A stretch of 64,000 nt of DNA from Betaproteobacteria bacterium. GTDB taxonomy: Bacteria > Pseudomonadota > Gammaproteobacteria > Burkholderiales > Rhodocyclaceae. The translations under genes and the position numbers were made by a program. The notes under the pieces are model-generated. The model saw nothing but the letters and a program-made list of their open reading frames with translations. It made no database searches and had not been told where the DNA came from. The stretch lies in NCBI GenBank assembly GCA_016705475.1, contig JADIYD010000012.1, positions 118,501-182,500 on the forward strand, in the 5' to 3' direction. Position 1 is the first letter of the stretch. Every line of letters begins with the position of its first letter. Of the stretch, positions 31,458-39,713 are shown piece after piece.

Positions 31458-33815
31458 ATGGCCGTAGTCGTTCGTAATACCCTCTTCGTCGAAAAGCTTG
31501 TCGCCACCCCGGAAATCGCAGTTGCGCGCACGTTTGGTTTCAAGCTGAAACACGCTTTCAGATTCATTGATCTGTTCGCTGGCATCGGTGGATTCCACCT
31601 TGGCATGAAGCAGAACGGCGGCCATTGCGTGCTGGCCTGCGAGAAAGACAAGGAAGCACGCAAGACCTACCTCGCCAACCATGACATGGATGACGTGCCT
31701 TTCCCTGATGACATCACCACGCTTGATGCTGCGGATGTGCCCGACCATGAAGTGCTGTGTGCAGGTTTCCCTTGCCAGGCATTCAGCATCGCCGGTGGCA
31801 AGGAAGGCTTCAACGATGTCCGTGGCGAACTTGTGTTTCACATGCTCCGCATCATCGAAGCGAAGCGCCCCCTCGTGTTCGTAGGAGAAAACGTCAAAAA
31901 CTTCCTCAATGGAGGCAACGGCGAGTGGCATCGAACCCTCTGCGACCGTCTGGATATCCTGGGCTACACCGTTATCAGTGACGTCCTGAATGCTGCCCAT
32001 TTCGGCACGGCACAGGAACGTGAGCGGGTCTTCTTCGTAGCCTACCGCCGCAATGCCTTTCCAAATGTGAAAACGTTTCACATGCCCCGTGGCGATGGCC
32101 AGTGGGTTTCCGTGGCAGATATTCTCGAACCCAATGCACCGGCAGGCCATCGTGACATCAAGGACATGGTGCCGGCTCCGACGATCAACAAAAAATCCCC
32201 ATTCAAGCGGATCGGGAAGATGTTCGGTCGCCGTGGGCAGGATGCCCGCGTGTATGACCCGGCCGGCCATGCCGCAACCCTGATGGCCAGTCAGCAGAAC
32301 TGCGGCCTGTATCTCGTTGATGGCACTCCCCGTGCCTTGACCCCGCGTGAGCGCGCGAGGTTGCAAGGTTTTCCCGAGACGTTTCAGCCGCACCCGGTTA
32401 TGACCCACGCCAACAAGCAGTTCGGAAACAGCGTTGCCGTCCCGGTTGTGGCTGCCATCGCCGAAGCCATTATCAATCAGTTACTTCAACCTGCCAGCCA
32501 AAAGGAAACCACCATGAAAAACATCACCACAGCTGCACCTGAAATCACCGTAATCGACAGCACGCGCCGCAAGGCTGGAAATACTACCAGCCGAAAGCAT
32601 GCCACGCCGAAGCGTGACAAGTTCTCGAACGGCATCCTGAAACCCGACACCCACGGGCAGGTCTTCACACCGGCCACGCTGGTCAAGGACATGCTGGCCC
32701 TGCGGCGTAACACCGGTCGCGTCCTCGAACCGTCCTGCGGATCGGGTGCGTTTTCCAATGTACTGCACGCCGAAGGCACCGATCTGACGGCATTGGAACT
32801 GGACAGGGAGCACGCACCTGCCTATGCCGTTGTGCAGGATTTTTTTGATCTACCCGTATCCGAACGGTTCAACACAATCATCGGGAACCCGCCCTATCTC
32901 CGGTATCAGGACATTCCGGCGGCGACCAAGGCGAAGCTTGACATGACGAACTTTGACCGCCGCAGCAACCTGTTCTATTTTTTTATCGAGAAGTGCGTCA
33001 AGCATCTGGCGCCCGGTGGCGAACTCATCTTTGTGGTGCCCCGTGAGTTCCCCAAGGCCACCGCAGCCCGCAGGCTGAATCATTGGTTGTTCGAGCAGGG
33101 CGCGGTCACGGATTTTTCCGACATCGGCGACAAGGTTTTCGACGGGGCCACCCCGGCCTGCTGTGTTTTTCGTTTTGAGAAGGGCCGCACTGATCGCACC
33201 ATGACCGACGGTCGGGTTTTCGCGGAACACGACGGGCAACTGCTTTTCCTGCCAGCCGGAACACGCGGCGTGCCGCTGGCGGAGTTTTTTACCGTTGCCG
33301 TCGGCGGGCTGACCGGTGCCGACGAACTCTACACCCATCCGCTGGGGAACCTGGATGTGGTGTGCTCAACGACCCGCAAGAACGGCAAAACGCGGAAGGT
33401 GCTGCATGGTGCCCATGCCAAGCTGATGCTGCCTCCGCATAAGGCGAAACTGCTGAACCGTCGAGTTCGCACCTTCAACGAGGAGAACTGGTGGGAATGG
33501 GGCCGCAAATGGAAGGAATCGGCAGCACGCCGGATCTATGTGAATGCCAAAACCCGTCAGGTATCCCCGTTTTTTACCCACGAGGCCACGGCCTTCGATG
33601 GTTCGGTGCTGGCGCTCTTCCCGTGCAACCCGGCCATGAATGTCGATCTGGCCGTGAGCATTCTCAACACCGTCGATTGGGCTGCCCTCGGCTTCGTGAC
33701 TGGTGATCGCTTCCTGTTCGCCCAGCGTGCCTTGGAGCGGACGCTGATTCCCGATGCTATGGCCGAGCAGCTACGAGCCGCGATTTCTCAACCTGTTCTT
33801 CAACTGGCTGCCTAA
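31458..33815 (+). CDS. Fused cytosine-C5 and adenine-N6 DNA methyltransferase
   Basis: A single 785-residue frame. Residues about 35-350 are a complete C5 methyltransferase: FIDLFAGIGGFHLGM (motif I), GFPCQAFSIAGG with the catalytic Cys (IV), VGENVKN (VI), QERERVFFVAY (VIII) and NKQFGNSVAVPVV (X). From about residue 355 an Eco57I-like N6-adenine methyltransferase follows: GQVFTPATLVKDML, VLEPSCGSGAF and the catalytic IIGNPPYLRYQD. An internal ATG (32514) with AAGGAAA upstream could also give the second enzyme alone. No cognate nuclease is adjacent, so it is probably a protective methyltransferase of the element. Confidence 0.88.
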   Translation: MAVVVRNTLFVEKLVATPEIAVARTFGFKLKHAFRFIDLFAGIGGFHLGMKQNGGHCVLACEKDKEARKTYLANHDMDDVPFPDDITTLDAADVPDHEVLCAGFPCQAFSIAGGKEGFNDVRGELVFHMLRIIEAKRPLVFVGENVKNFLNGGNGEWHRTLCDRLDILGYTVISDVLNAAHFGTAQERERVFFVAYRRNAFPNVKTFHMPRGDGQWVSVADILEPNAPAGHRDIKDMVPAPTINKKSPFKRIGKMFGRRGQDARVYDPAGHAATLMASQQNCGLYLVDGTPRALTPRERARLQGFPETFQPHPVMTHANKQFGNSVAVPVVAAIAEAIINQLLQPASQKETTMKNITTAAPEITVIDSTRRKAGNTTSRKHATPKRDKFSNGILKPDTHGQVFTPATLVKDMLALRRNTGRVLEPSCGSGAFSNVLHAEGTDLTALELDREHAPAYAVVQDFFDLPVSERFNTIIGNPPYLRYQDIPAATKAKLDMTNFDRRSNLFYFFIEKCVKHLAPGGELIFVVPREFPKATAARRLNHWLFEQGAVTDFSDIGDKVFDGATPACCVFRFEKGRTDRTMTDGRVFAEHDGQLLFLPAGTRGVPLAEFFTVAVGGLTGADELYTHPLGNLDVVCSTTRKNGKTRKVLHGAHAKLMLPPHKAKLLNRRVRTFNEENWWEWGRKWKESAARRIYVNAKTRQVSPFFTHEATAFDGSVLALFPCNPAMNVDLAVSILNTVDWAALGFVTGDRFLFAQRALERTLIPDAMAEQLRAAISQPVLQLAA

Positions 33816-33829
33816 GGAGGACAAACATC

Positions 33830-34309
33830 ATGGCACGACTCACCAAAACAGAACTGATCGCAGTGTCGGCGGAGTGGCTTGCCGGCTGGCGTGCGGCGGG
33901 AAAACCGACGATTGGCAGTATCGACACAAACATGCAGCAGACCGGGCCGTTTTCGATCATGGCACTGGGTTCCGTCAGGCAGACCTATGGTTATGGGACA
34001 CGAATGATTATCGGCTGGCAATCCGGTGGTCCCGACATCACGCATTTGGTCGCATGGATGCAGGGATATCGCCTGTGCAAGCACCGCACCATTATCTGCC
34101 GTTCCGGCTGTGTCAGCGAAAGCATCGACAAGGGCATGTTACGGAATCTTGCAGTTTTGACCCACGAGAAAGCCGCACTGGTTCAGCGGGACGGTGAAGC
34201 GTTACGTGCGACTAATCCCATACTTACCGCCGAGAAGGAGGCCGAATGGCTGGCCGAGTCGGTGGCAGCATTAGCGGCATCGGCAAAGCGTGGCCGGCGG
34301 CGCTTGTGA
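33830..34309 (+). CDS. Hypothetical protein, 159 aa
   Basis: Starts 14 bases after the methyltransferase stop behind an AAGGAGG site, so it belongs to that operon. The protein begins MARLTKTELIAVSAEWLAGW and contains two Cys pairs in RLCKHRTIICRSGCVSESID; it ends in a basic KRGRRRL tail. There is no signal peptide or membrane segment. I do not recognise the family. Its place between methyltransferase and mobilization genes suggests an element maintenance or anti-defence role, which is only contextual. Confidence 0.6.
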   Translation: MARLTKTELIAVSAEWLAGWRAAGKPTIGSIDTNMQQTGPFSIMALGSVRQTYGYGTRMIIGWQSGGPDITHLVAWMQGYRLCKHRTIICRSGCVSESIDKGMLRNLAVLTHEKAALVQRDGEALRATNPILTAEKEAEWLAESVAALAASAKRGRRRL

Positions 34310-34556
34310 TTGCCAGCGGTATTTCACAGGTGGCAGATACAACTCGCGAGAAGCATCTGCCGGAACTGCAAGCCGAGATATTCGGAGCTGGTTCCGCTCT
34401 GAATATCCCGGCTCAATCCCGGCGAGCGGTGTTTTTGAGTTCTGGCTTGGTTCGGTTTTGTTTCTACCCCGGCTTTTTCCACCTTCTGTCAGGATGGGTT
34501 GTGATCGCTCTTGACTTTGCTTTCAGACCCGGCAAAACGGTAGAGAGCGAGCCATG

Positions 34557-34585
34557 TTTTGCGCAGGATAAATACCTGCACAAAA
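34557..34585 (-). other. Candidate oriT / nic region
   Basis: An imperfect inverted repeat: TTTTG-C-GCAGG on the left, CCTGC-A-CAAAA on the right, around ATAAATA. On the minus strand it contains TTATCCTGCGC, close to the IncP-type nic consensus (YATCCTG). It lies 27 bases before mobC, where oriT is expected. The rest of the 302-base gap 34310-34611 has no gene that I can support. Confidence 0.5.
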
Positions 34586-34611
34586 CGTCCGCTCCCAAGG
34601 GAGGAGAAAAT

Positions 34612-34947
34612 ATGGGCAGACCACTGCTGCGCGCAAGTGATTTGCGCAAGAAGGCGGAAACTTATCTCACCCCGGCAGAGCGGGAAGAGATCGTTTCGAA
34701 GGCACGCGAAGCCAGATTGTCATTCGCCAGTTTTCTGCGGATTGCCGCCCTCGGCCAGCCGATCCATTGTGTGCCGGTAATCAACGGGGAGCGTTGGGCG
34801 GAGCTTGCCCGCACCACAGCCAATCTCAACGCATTGGCCGCCAAAATCCACTCCGGGGAGATTGCCTATCTGCCGGAGCAGGTTCTGGATGAGTTGCGGG
34901 ATCAGGTCGAATCGGTCCGCCGTCTGCTCTTGGGAGAGCCTGGATGA
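34612..34947 (+). CDS. mobC: Mobilization accessory protein (MobC-like)
   Basis: A 111-residue protein. MGRPLLRASDLRKKAETYLT then EREEIVSKAREARLSFASFL and LARTTANLNALAAKIHSG is the pattern of MobC proteins: a ribbon-helix-helix-like N-terminus and the NLNQ-like helix. MobC helps the relaxase open DNA at oriT. ATG 34612 with GGAGG upstream is preferred over a long upstream extension to 34246, which has non-coding character. The stop overlaps the relaxase start (ATGA). Confidence 0.82.
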   Translation: MGRPLLRASDLRKKAETYLTPAEREEIVSKAREARLSFASFLRIAALGQPIHCVPVINGERWAELARTTANLNALAAKIHSGEIAYLPEQVLDELRDQVESVRRLLLGEPG

Positions 34948-36137
34948 TTGCCAAGCAGATCATCGGTGGTGGATTCCGCGGGGCACTTGAATACCTGCGG
35001 CACGGCAGCAAACGCAGCGACCCTGAGCGCGGCATCGTGCTGGATAGCAATCTCCCTGTGGCCGACCATTCGCCCCGATCCTTTGCCGCCAGCTTTGGCG
35101 GTTTTCGCAAGCTGAACCCAAAGCTCGGCAAGGCTGTTTATCACGTATCCCTCTCTCCGGCCCCCGGTGATGAAGTATCGGATGAGCAGTGGCGAAGCAT
35201 TGCCCAACGCTACCTGGCAGGCATGGGGTTCGAGAACTGTGGCTATGTCCTCATCAAGCACGACGAAGAAGCCGATGGCGAGGCGATCAGGCCACCCCAT
35301 GTCCATATTCTTGCCTGTCGAGTTCGACCCGACGGCAGCACCGTTTCGGATCAGAACAACTATCGCAGGTCAGAGCGATTGATCCGGGAAATCGAGGCGC
35401 AGTTTGGCCTTGTAGCAGTTGCATCACCCACTAAAAAAGCCACCCCAAGGAGACAAGCAATGAACGACAAACGACAGAAAGCAATGGATGCCTACGCGAT
35501 TGGCCGGCTGGAAACAGCAGCGGCAACGGCCAATGAGGAGGCACTGGTAGAAATCGCGGCACCCGAGGTGATGGGCCTCTCCATGAGCCAATCACTAACC
35601 CCGCAGCAACGCCGCGAGTTACGGCGGAAACTCCTCGAAGACGACTACCAGAAGCAACTGCGCGCCCTTTTCGAGGAAACCCTACGCTATATGCGTCGTA
35701 ACCGTCTTGGCCTTGCGCTGCACTTCAAGGATGGCGGCCGGATTCTGGATTCCGGGGATCGTGTGTCGGCTTTTGCGATGGAGCCAGCATTGGCAGCCAA
35801 GGCGATGGCGCAGCTTGCCGTGCTGAAAGGGTGGAGCAGCGTTGAGATCAACGGCAGCGATGAGTTCCTGCACCTCGCTTTTGCTGCGGCTTTGGCGCAA
35901 GGGCTGACCGTCAATCCGAAGCCTAATCAGGTGGCGATCTATAACGCGGTAGCGAAGCAGGCGGGACGCGATGTCGTTTCTTCATCGGGTAACACCGGGG
36001 AAGCAGCAGAGGCCGTCGCAAGTCTGGCGGGATTGAAAGGCCGGGGAGGCATCGCGGAACGCCTGCGTAACCGAAGACCTGAGTGTGGCGATGGCACCGA
36101 TAGCGCACCGATGACCCCACGCCGGCCAGCCTGTTAA
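34944..36137 (+). CDS. mobA: MobA/VirD2-type relaxase with C-terminal LPD7-like domain
   Basis: A 397-residue relaxase. MIAKQIIGGGFRGALEYLRH and KAVYHVSLSPAPGDEV are typical of the MobP/VirD2-like family, and RPPHVHILACRV is the metal-binding HUH motif (near residue 117). After a linker, FKDGGRILDSGDRVSAFAME and VLKGWSSVEINGSDEF match the LPD7-type domain common in mobilization proteins. It nicks oriT and stays bound to the 5' end for transfer. No coupling protein or type IV secretion genes accompany it, so transfer needs a helper. Confidence 0.88.
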   Translation: MIAKQIIGGGFRGALEYLRHGSKRSDPERGIVLDSNLPVADHSPRSFAASFGGFRKLNPKLGKAVYHVSLSPAPGDEVSDEQWRSIAQRYLAGMGFENCGYVLIKHDEEADGEAIRPPHVHILACRVRPDGSTVSDQNNYRRSERLIREIEAQFGLVAVASPTKKATPRRQAMNDKRQKAMDAYAIGRLETAAATANEEALVEIAAPEVMGLSMSQSLTPQQRRELRRKLLEDDYQKQLRALFEETLRYMRRNRLGLALHFKDGGRILDSGDRVSAFAMEPALAAKAMAQLAVLKGWSSVEINGSDEFLHLAFAAALAQGLTVNPKPNQVAIYNAVAKQAGRDVVSSSGNTGEAAEAVASLAGLKGRGGIAERLRNRRPECGDGTDSAPMTPRRPAC

Positions 36138-36164
36138 ACAAACCAAAAAAACAAGGAGACAGCA

Positions 36165-37262
36165 ATGACAAAAAATACGGAAACCTACATCTCGCTGAAC
36201 AAGGAGGAGCTTGGTCGCCTGAATGGCCTCAGCTATGAAGCCTTTGGCCTCTACATGCGCTTGAAGGAGAAGGCGAACTTCCGATCAGGCGTGGTGGGGC
36301 GGTTTTTCAACCAGAAACTAAGCTATGCCGTTTTTGCCAAGCTCATGGGGCGCCCACCCAGCCAAGGCCGGGCGGCATTGGAGTTCGATAGCACCGCCAT
36401 CAAGCGGCTGTTGGCTCAGTTGGAAGAGGTCGGATTGGTTGCCGAGCATGTTTTCAAGGATCAGCGGCTGACCCTCTGCCTACCACTTTCGCCACTCTGG
36501 AAGGACAACCCTGAACTGCCTGCAAACATCGGGAAGTTGCCAGGCGAAAAGCCAGGCAAATCGGCGAAAGCCAAGTCGCTGCAAGGCTCTTCGCAGGCTC
36601 CCCAAGATGGATCAGTAATGACCTCTAAAAGAGGATCAATACCTTTTTTCAGTAGTGTCAGTAATGACCCCGGCGGCGTAGCCGCCTCCCATTTCCCGAA
36701 GGGGCGGGATGCGCGCCCGGCGGCAACGGCGCCGGGGAAGAGCGCACCGCGATCTGGCGACTTGGTTGGCAGATTTGAAGCCATGATTTCCAAGTCAGGC
36801 GGCGCTGGCGCCGACCGACCAGAATGCCGGAAAGCTTACGCCCGCTGGGCGTCCTTGGGCGTTGGCGAAAGAGAGCTTGAAACGGCGATCTGTCTTGCCA
36901 CCCTGGGAGGAGAACCGACATTTGACCCGCTCGAACTTGATGGCTGTTTTGCAACTCAGGGCGCGTTGGAGCGAGTGCAATCGACAGGGGCGACCATGCA
37001 GAATCATCTCATGGGCGAATACGAAGCCTGTTTGAAATCTGCCGGCGGGATTTTTCTGACCACAGAGATCAGCCGGGGGATTTTCGCGTCATGGCAGCAA
37101 GCAAAAGTCACGGTAGAGGCCGTGAAGCGAGCGATTGCCGAGCGTGCGGCAATGGATAGCTCCCCTCTGCGCCCCGGCGACTTGAACCGATGGCTTTTCC
37201 CGAGCGATGCAACGATCAGGGAAGAGCAGAAACGTGCGATGCGGTGCGGCGTGGCACTTTGA
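36165..37262 (+). CDS. Hypothetical protein with winged-helix-like N-terminus
   Basis: A 365-residue protein following the relaxase by 27 bases with AAGGAGA upstream. Residues 1-110 look like a winged-helix domain of the kind found in replication initiators and primosome-type proteins (LNGLSYEAFGLYMRLKEK, then AIKRLLAQLEEVGLVAEHVF). A low-complexity Ser/Pro/Gly linker follows (about 125-205), then a conserved-looking C-terminal helical part. It could act in DNA replication or transfer of the element; I cannot name a family. Confidence 0.6.
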   Translation: MTKNTETYISLNKEELGRLNGLSYEAFGLYMRLKEKANFRSGVVGRFFNQKLSYAVFAKLMGRPPSQGRAALEFDSTAIKRLLAQLEEVGLVAEHVFKDQRLTLCLPLSPLWKDNPELPANIGKLPGEKPGKSAKAKSLQGSSQAPQDGSVMTSKRGSIPFFSSVSNDPGGVAASHFPKGRDARPAATAPGKSAPRSGDLVGRFEAMISKSGGAGADRPECRKAYARWASLGVGERELETAICLATLGGEPTFDPLELDGCFATQGALERVQSTGATMQNHLMGEYEACLKSAGGIFLTTEISRGIFASWQQAKVTVEAVKRAIAERAAMDSSPLRPGDLNRWLFPSDATIREEQKRAMRCGVAL

Positions 37263-37282
37263 GTGCTCTGACGAGCGGTAAG

Positions 37283-37335
37283 GACAAGCCCCTTGGCGTC
37301 TGATATGCAAATCAGAAAACAACAAGGGGCTTGTC
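37283..37335 (+). promoter_or_regulatory. Nested inverted repeats over the ardC ribosome binding site
   Basis: GACAAGCCCCTTG (37283-37295) pairs perfectly with CAAGGGGCTTGTC (37323-37335), whose last base touches the ATG of ardC at 37336. Inside lies a second stem TCTGAT/ATCAGA (37299-37316). The only purine-rich ribosome binding site (AAGGGG) is part of the outer stem, so in folded mRNA it would be hidden. Confidence 0.75.
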
Positions 37336-38355
37336 ATGGTCAATATCAGAGATCAGGTGACACAGCGAATCGTCGAGGCCTTGGAGGCCGGCACGCCACC
37401 GTGGCGCAGGGGATGGGATGCCATGGAAAGCCATTTCAACGCCTCCACTTGCAAGCAATACCAAGGCATCAACCAGCTATTGCTGGGCATGTCGGGATTT
37501 TCCGATCCGCGCTGGCTCACTTTGAAACAGGCGAATGCCATGAAATCGGATGAGCATCCGGAGGGCTTGCGGGTCAAGAAAGGCGAGAAGGCCACGATGA
37601 TCGTTCGGATGGTTGAAGTGGAAAAAAGAGCTAACGACAAAGCACCGGAAGATGGCGAGGTCATCGCGGAAAACGGCAAGACGCGACTGGTAATGAAGGC
37701 GTTCAACGTTTTCAACGCCAGCCAGATCGACGGCATACCGCCGATGCCTGTTCAGACTCGGGAGATTGCGCCAGTTGAAGCGGTCGAGCGAGTTCTGGAT
37801 GGCTTGAAGGCGGATGGCATGGTGTTGCTGCACGGCGGCGATTCCGCCCACTACATGCCCAAAATGGATTCCCTGACCATGCCTGACAAGGGACGTTTCA
37901 AGGGCGATGCCAGCTATGAATATTATTCAACCCTCTTGCATGAAGCGATGCACGCCTCTGGCCACAAGAAACGATTGGATCGGTTCGGACTGTTTCAGAA
38001 ACTATCGACGGTAGAGGCGAGGGCACGGGAGGAACTGACCGCTGAACTAGGTGCGACGTTCTACGGCGCTGAAATCGGTTTGCCCGTTGGCCTGCTGGCC
38101 GGTGGCGAAATCGCCGGAACACATTTGGAGAACCACGCCGCCTACATTGGTTCGTGGCTGGAATCCTTGAAGAAGGACAAGAACGAGATTTTCAAGGCAG
38201 CAGCGCGGGCGCAGAAGGCATGTGACTGGCTACGAGAGCATGCCGTGGTGCCCTTGGTAGCCGCCGAGGCAAAGGAAAGCGCTACTGTCGATCAGCTTGT
38301 CGAAGTCGTGGCGGCTGCACCCGAGAATCGCAAGCGGATTGGGATAAAGTTGTAA
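37336..38355 (+). CDS. ardC: ArdC-like antirestriction protein (ssDNA-binding metallopeptidase)
   Basis: A 339-residue protein. The N-terminal ArdC domain (about 1-120) shows IVEALEAGTPPWRRGWD, YQGINQLLLGMSGF and VKKGEKATMIVRM. The C-terminal zincin part has LLHEAMHASGH (HExxH type) near residue 200 and EELTAELGATFYG with a likely third ligand. ArdC proteins bind single-stranded DNA and shield incoming DNA from restriction. The start lies at the end of a 13-bp inverted repeat. Its 3' end overlaps the convergent integrase gene by 74 bases. Confidence 0.9.
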   Translation: MVNIRDQVTQRIVEALEAGTPPWRRGWDAMESHFNASTCKQYQGINQLLLGMSGFSDPRWLTLKQANAMKSDEHPEGLRVKKGEKATMIVRMVEVEKRANDKAPEDGEVIAENGKTRLVMKAFNVFNASQIDGIPPMPVQTREIAPVEAVERVLDGLKADGMVLLHGGDSAHYMPKMDSLTMPDKGRFKGDASYEYYSTLLHEAMHASGHKKRLDRFGLFQKLSTVEARAREELTAELGATFYGAEIGLPVGLLAGGEIAGTHLENHAAYIGSWLESLKKDKNEIFKAAARAQKACDWLREHAVVPLVAAEAKESATVDQLVEVVAAAPENRKRIGIKL

Positions 38356-39571
38356 TCCACACAAGAGGTTTTTTTGACAGCAAAGGGAGCGTCCGCCTTC
38401 TCCCTGCCGATCTTTCTGCCGGCTGCTGATTTTCCGAGGTCCGTGGCGTCGTTGCGGGACGACTTGTCCCGTGCGGCAAACAATCCAAGAGCGCAGCCAC
38501 GCTCTCCGGGCGGTATTTGTAGTAGCCAAGTAGGGTCTTCAACTCCGTATGGCCGGTTTGCTTCATGATCTGGGCGTCGGTCAGCTTGTTCTTCTCGAAA
38601 AGCCGGGCAGTGGCCTCATGTCGAAGCGAGTGGATCGTGAGGTTATCTATACCCGCCCGTTTGCAGATGCGCCTAAAGGTCTGCCCGAGAGGCCCGGAGC
38701 CGGACCACTGCCAGAAGATCCTCGGCTCGTCGTCCCTCTTCGTCGCCATGTGAGCCTCCAGCGCAGCCAGCGCCTTCAATGACAGCGCCACGGTCCGCTC
38801 CAGCCCCTCCAGATGCTTGCCAGTTTTCTTGACGATGGCCGAGGGCAGGAACAACCCCCTGCGCTGGGTGTCGAGGTGGCGCCATTCGCAAAGCAGCAGT
38901 TCTTGAGCGCGCATGCCCGTCTCCAAGGCGAACGAGAGCAGGTTCCTCCATTCCTCCTTATGGACGTAGCAACCGTCCAAGGCATCGAAGAGTCGCTTCT
39001 CCTCATCACTCTCAAGTCGGCGCTCCTTCTTGTTACCCCAAGCCTTAGGGATGGACTGCTTCTTGAACTGCGACTGGTCGAGCGGATATCCATGAGCCCA
39101 AGCATGTGCCTCCACGATTTTCTTTAGCGTGTAGTAATACTTGCGGACGGAGGACGGCGCGTATTTCCGTTTGCGGTCCCCGTCGTAGAGGGCGTGGGTT
39201 TTCTTCTTCCGGGCCTGCGGCTGGATCTCGGTATCCAGCATGGCCTTCATGTATTTGTTGATCCGGTCGTGATTCAGGGCCTTTACCGAAAACTTCCCCA
39301 GGTCGTGGGATAGCCCTTCGAGTCGCAGATCTTCGTTGTATGGCACCGTCTTCGATTTGCGCCACCATTCGATCACCTCGGACACCAGCACCTTGTCTGC
39401 GGTGGTCATTGGGTTGGCGCCCCTCGTTATCGCCCCTTCCTTCTCGCGCACCCAGGCGACGGCCTCCTGATATGTCGGGAAGGTCCGGGACAAAGGCGGT
39501 GCGCCGGCCAGACGCACACGAGCCTCCCACGTCCGCCCTTTTTTCCCCTCTTTGGGTCTGATGTTCGCCAT
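38282..39571 (-). CDS. int: Tyrosine recombinase (element integrase)
   Basis: A 429-residue integrase. The N-terminal SAM-like/arm-binding region and a core-binding domain precede the catalytic domain with TGMRAQELLL (Arg I), HSLRHEATARLF (HxxR) and GHTELKTLLGYYKY (second His and the Tyr nucleophile). It inserts the element at the anticodon loop of tRNA-Arg(CCT). The start at 39571 is about 140 bases from attR, pointing inward. The last ~40 residues are a basic, low-complexity tail overlapping ardC. Confidence 0.93.
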   Translation of the reverse strand: MANIRPKEGKKGRTWEARVRLAGAPPLSRTFPTYQEAVAWVREKEGAITRGANPMTTADKVLVSEVIEWWRKSKTVPYNEDLRLEGLSHDLGKFSVKALNHDRINKYMKAMLDTEIQPQARKKKTHALYDGDRKRKYAPSSVRKYYYTLKKIVEAHAWAHGYPLDQSQFKKQSIPKAWGNKKERRLESDEEKRLFDALDGCYVHKEEWRNLLSFALETGMRAQELLLCEWRHLDTQRRGLFLPSAIVKKTGKHLEGLERTVALSLKALAALEAHMATKRDDEPRIFWQWSGSGPLGQTFRRICKRAGIDNLTIHSLRHEATARLFEKNKLTDAQIMKQTGHTELKTLLGYYKYRPESVAALLDCLPHGTSRPATTPRTSENQQPAERSAGRRRTLPLLSKKPLVWITTLSQSACDSRVQPPRLRQADRQ

Positions 39572-39631
39572 GCCGCCTCCCCGATTTCCGGGCCATTTGA
39601 TAGGTGAAACTATACAATTGGATCAAGGCGA

Positions 39632-39652
39632 GTGGAGAGAAAGTGGAGAAAA
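39632..39652 (+). repeat. Paired arm-type repeats, right end
   Basis: GTGGAGAGAA (39632-39641) and GTGGAGAAAA (39643-39652), 11 bases apart, match the pair at the left end in sequence, spacing and orientation. Confidence 0.55.
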
Positions 39653-39713
39653 AACACATTCGCTGAAACACAAACTAAATAACTATACAGCCTCCAAGAG
39701 AATTAAACTCGCG

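Noticed and set aside
34246..34611. N-terminal extension of the MobC frame by 122 codons
   Set aside because: The extension overlaps the preceding gene, has no family likeness, crosses the candidate oriT, and a strong ribosome binding site serves ATG 34612.
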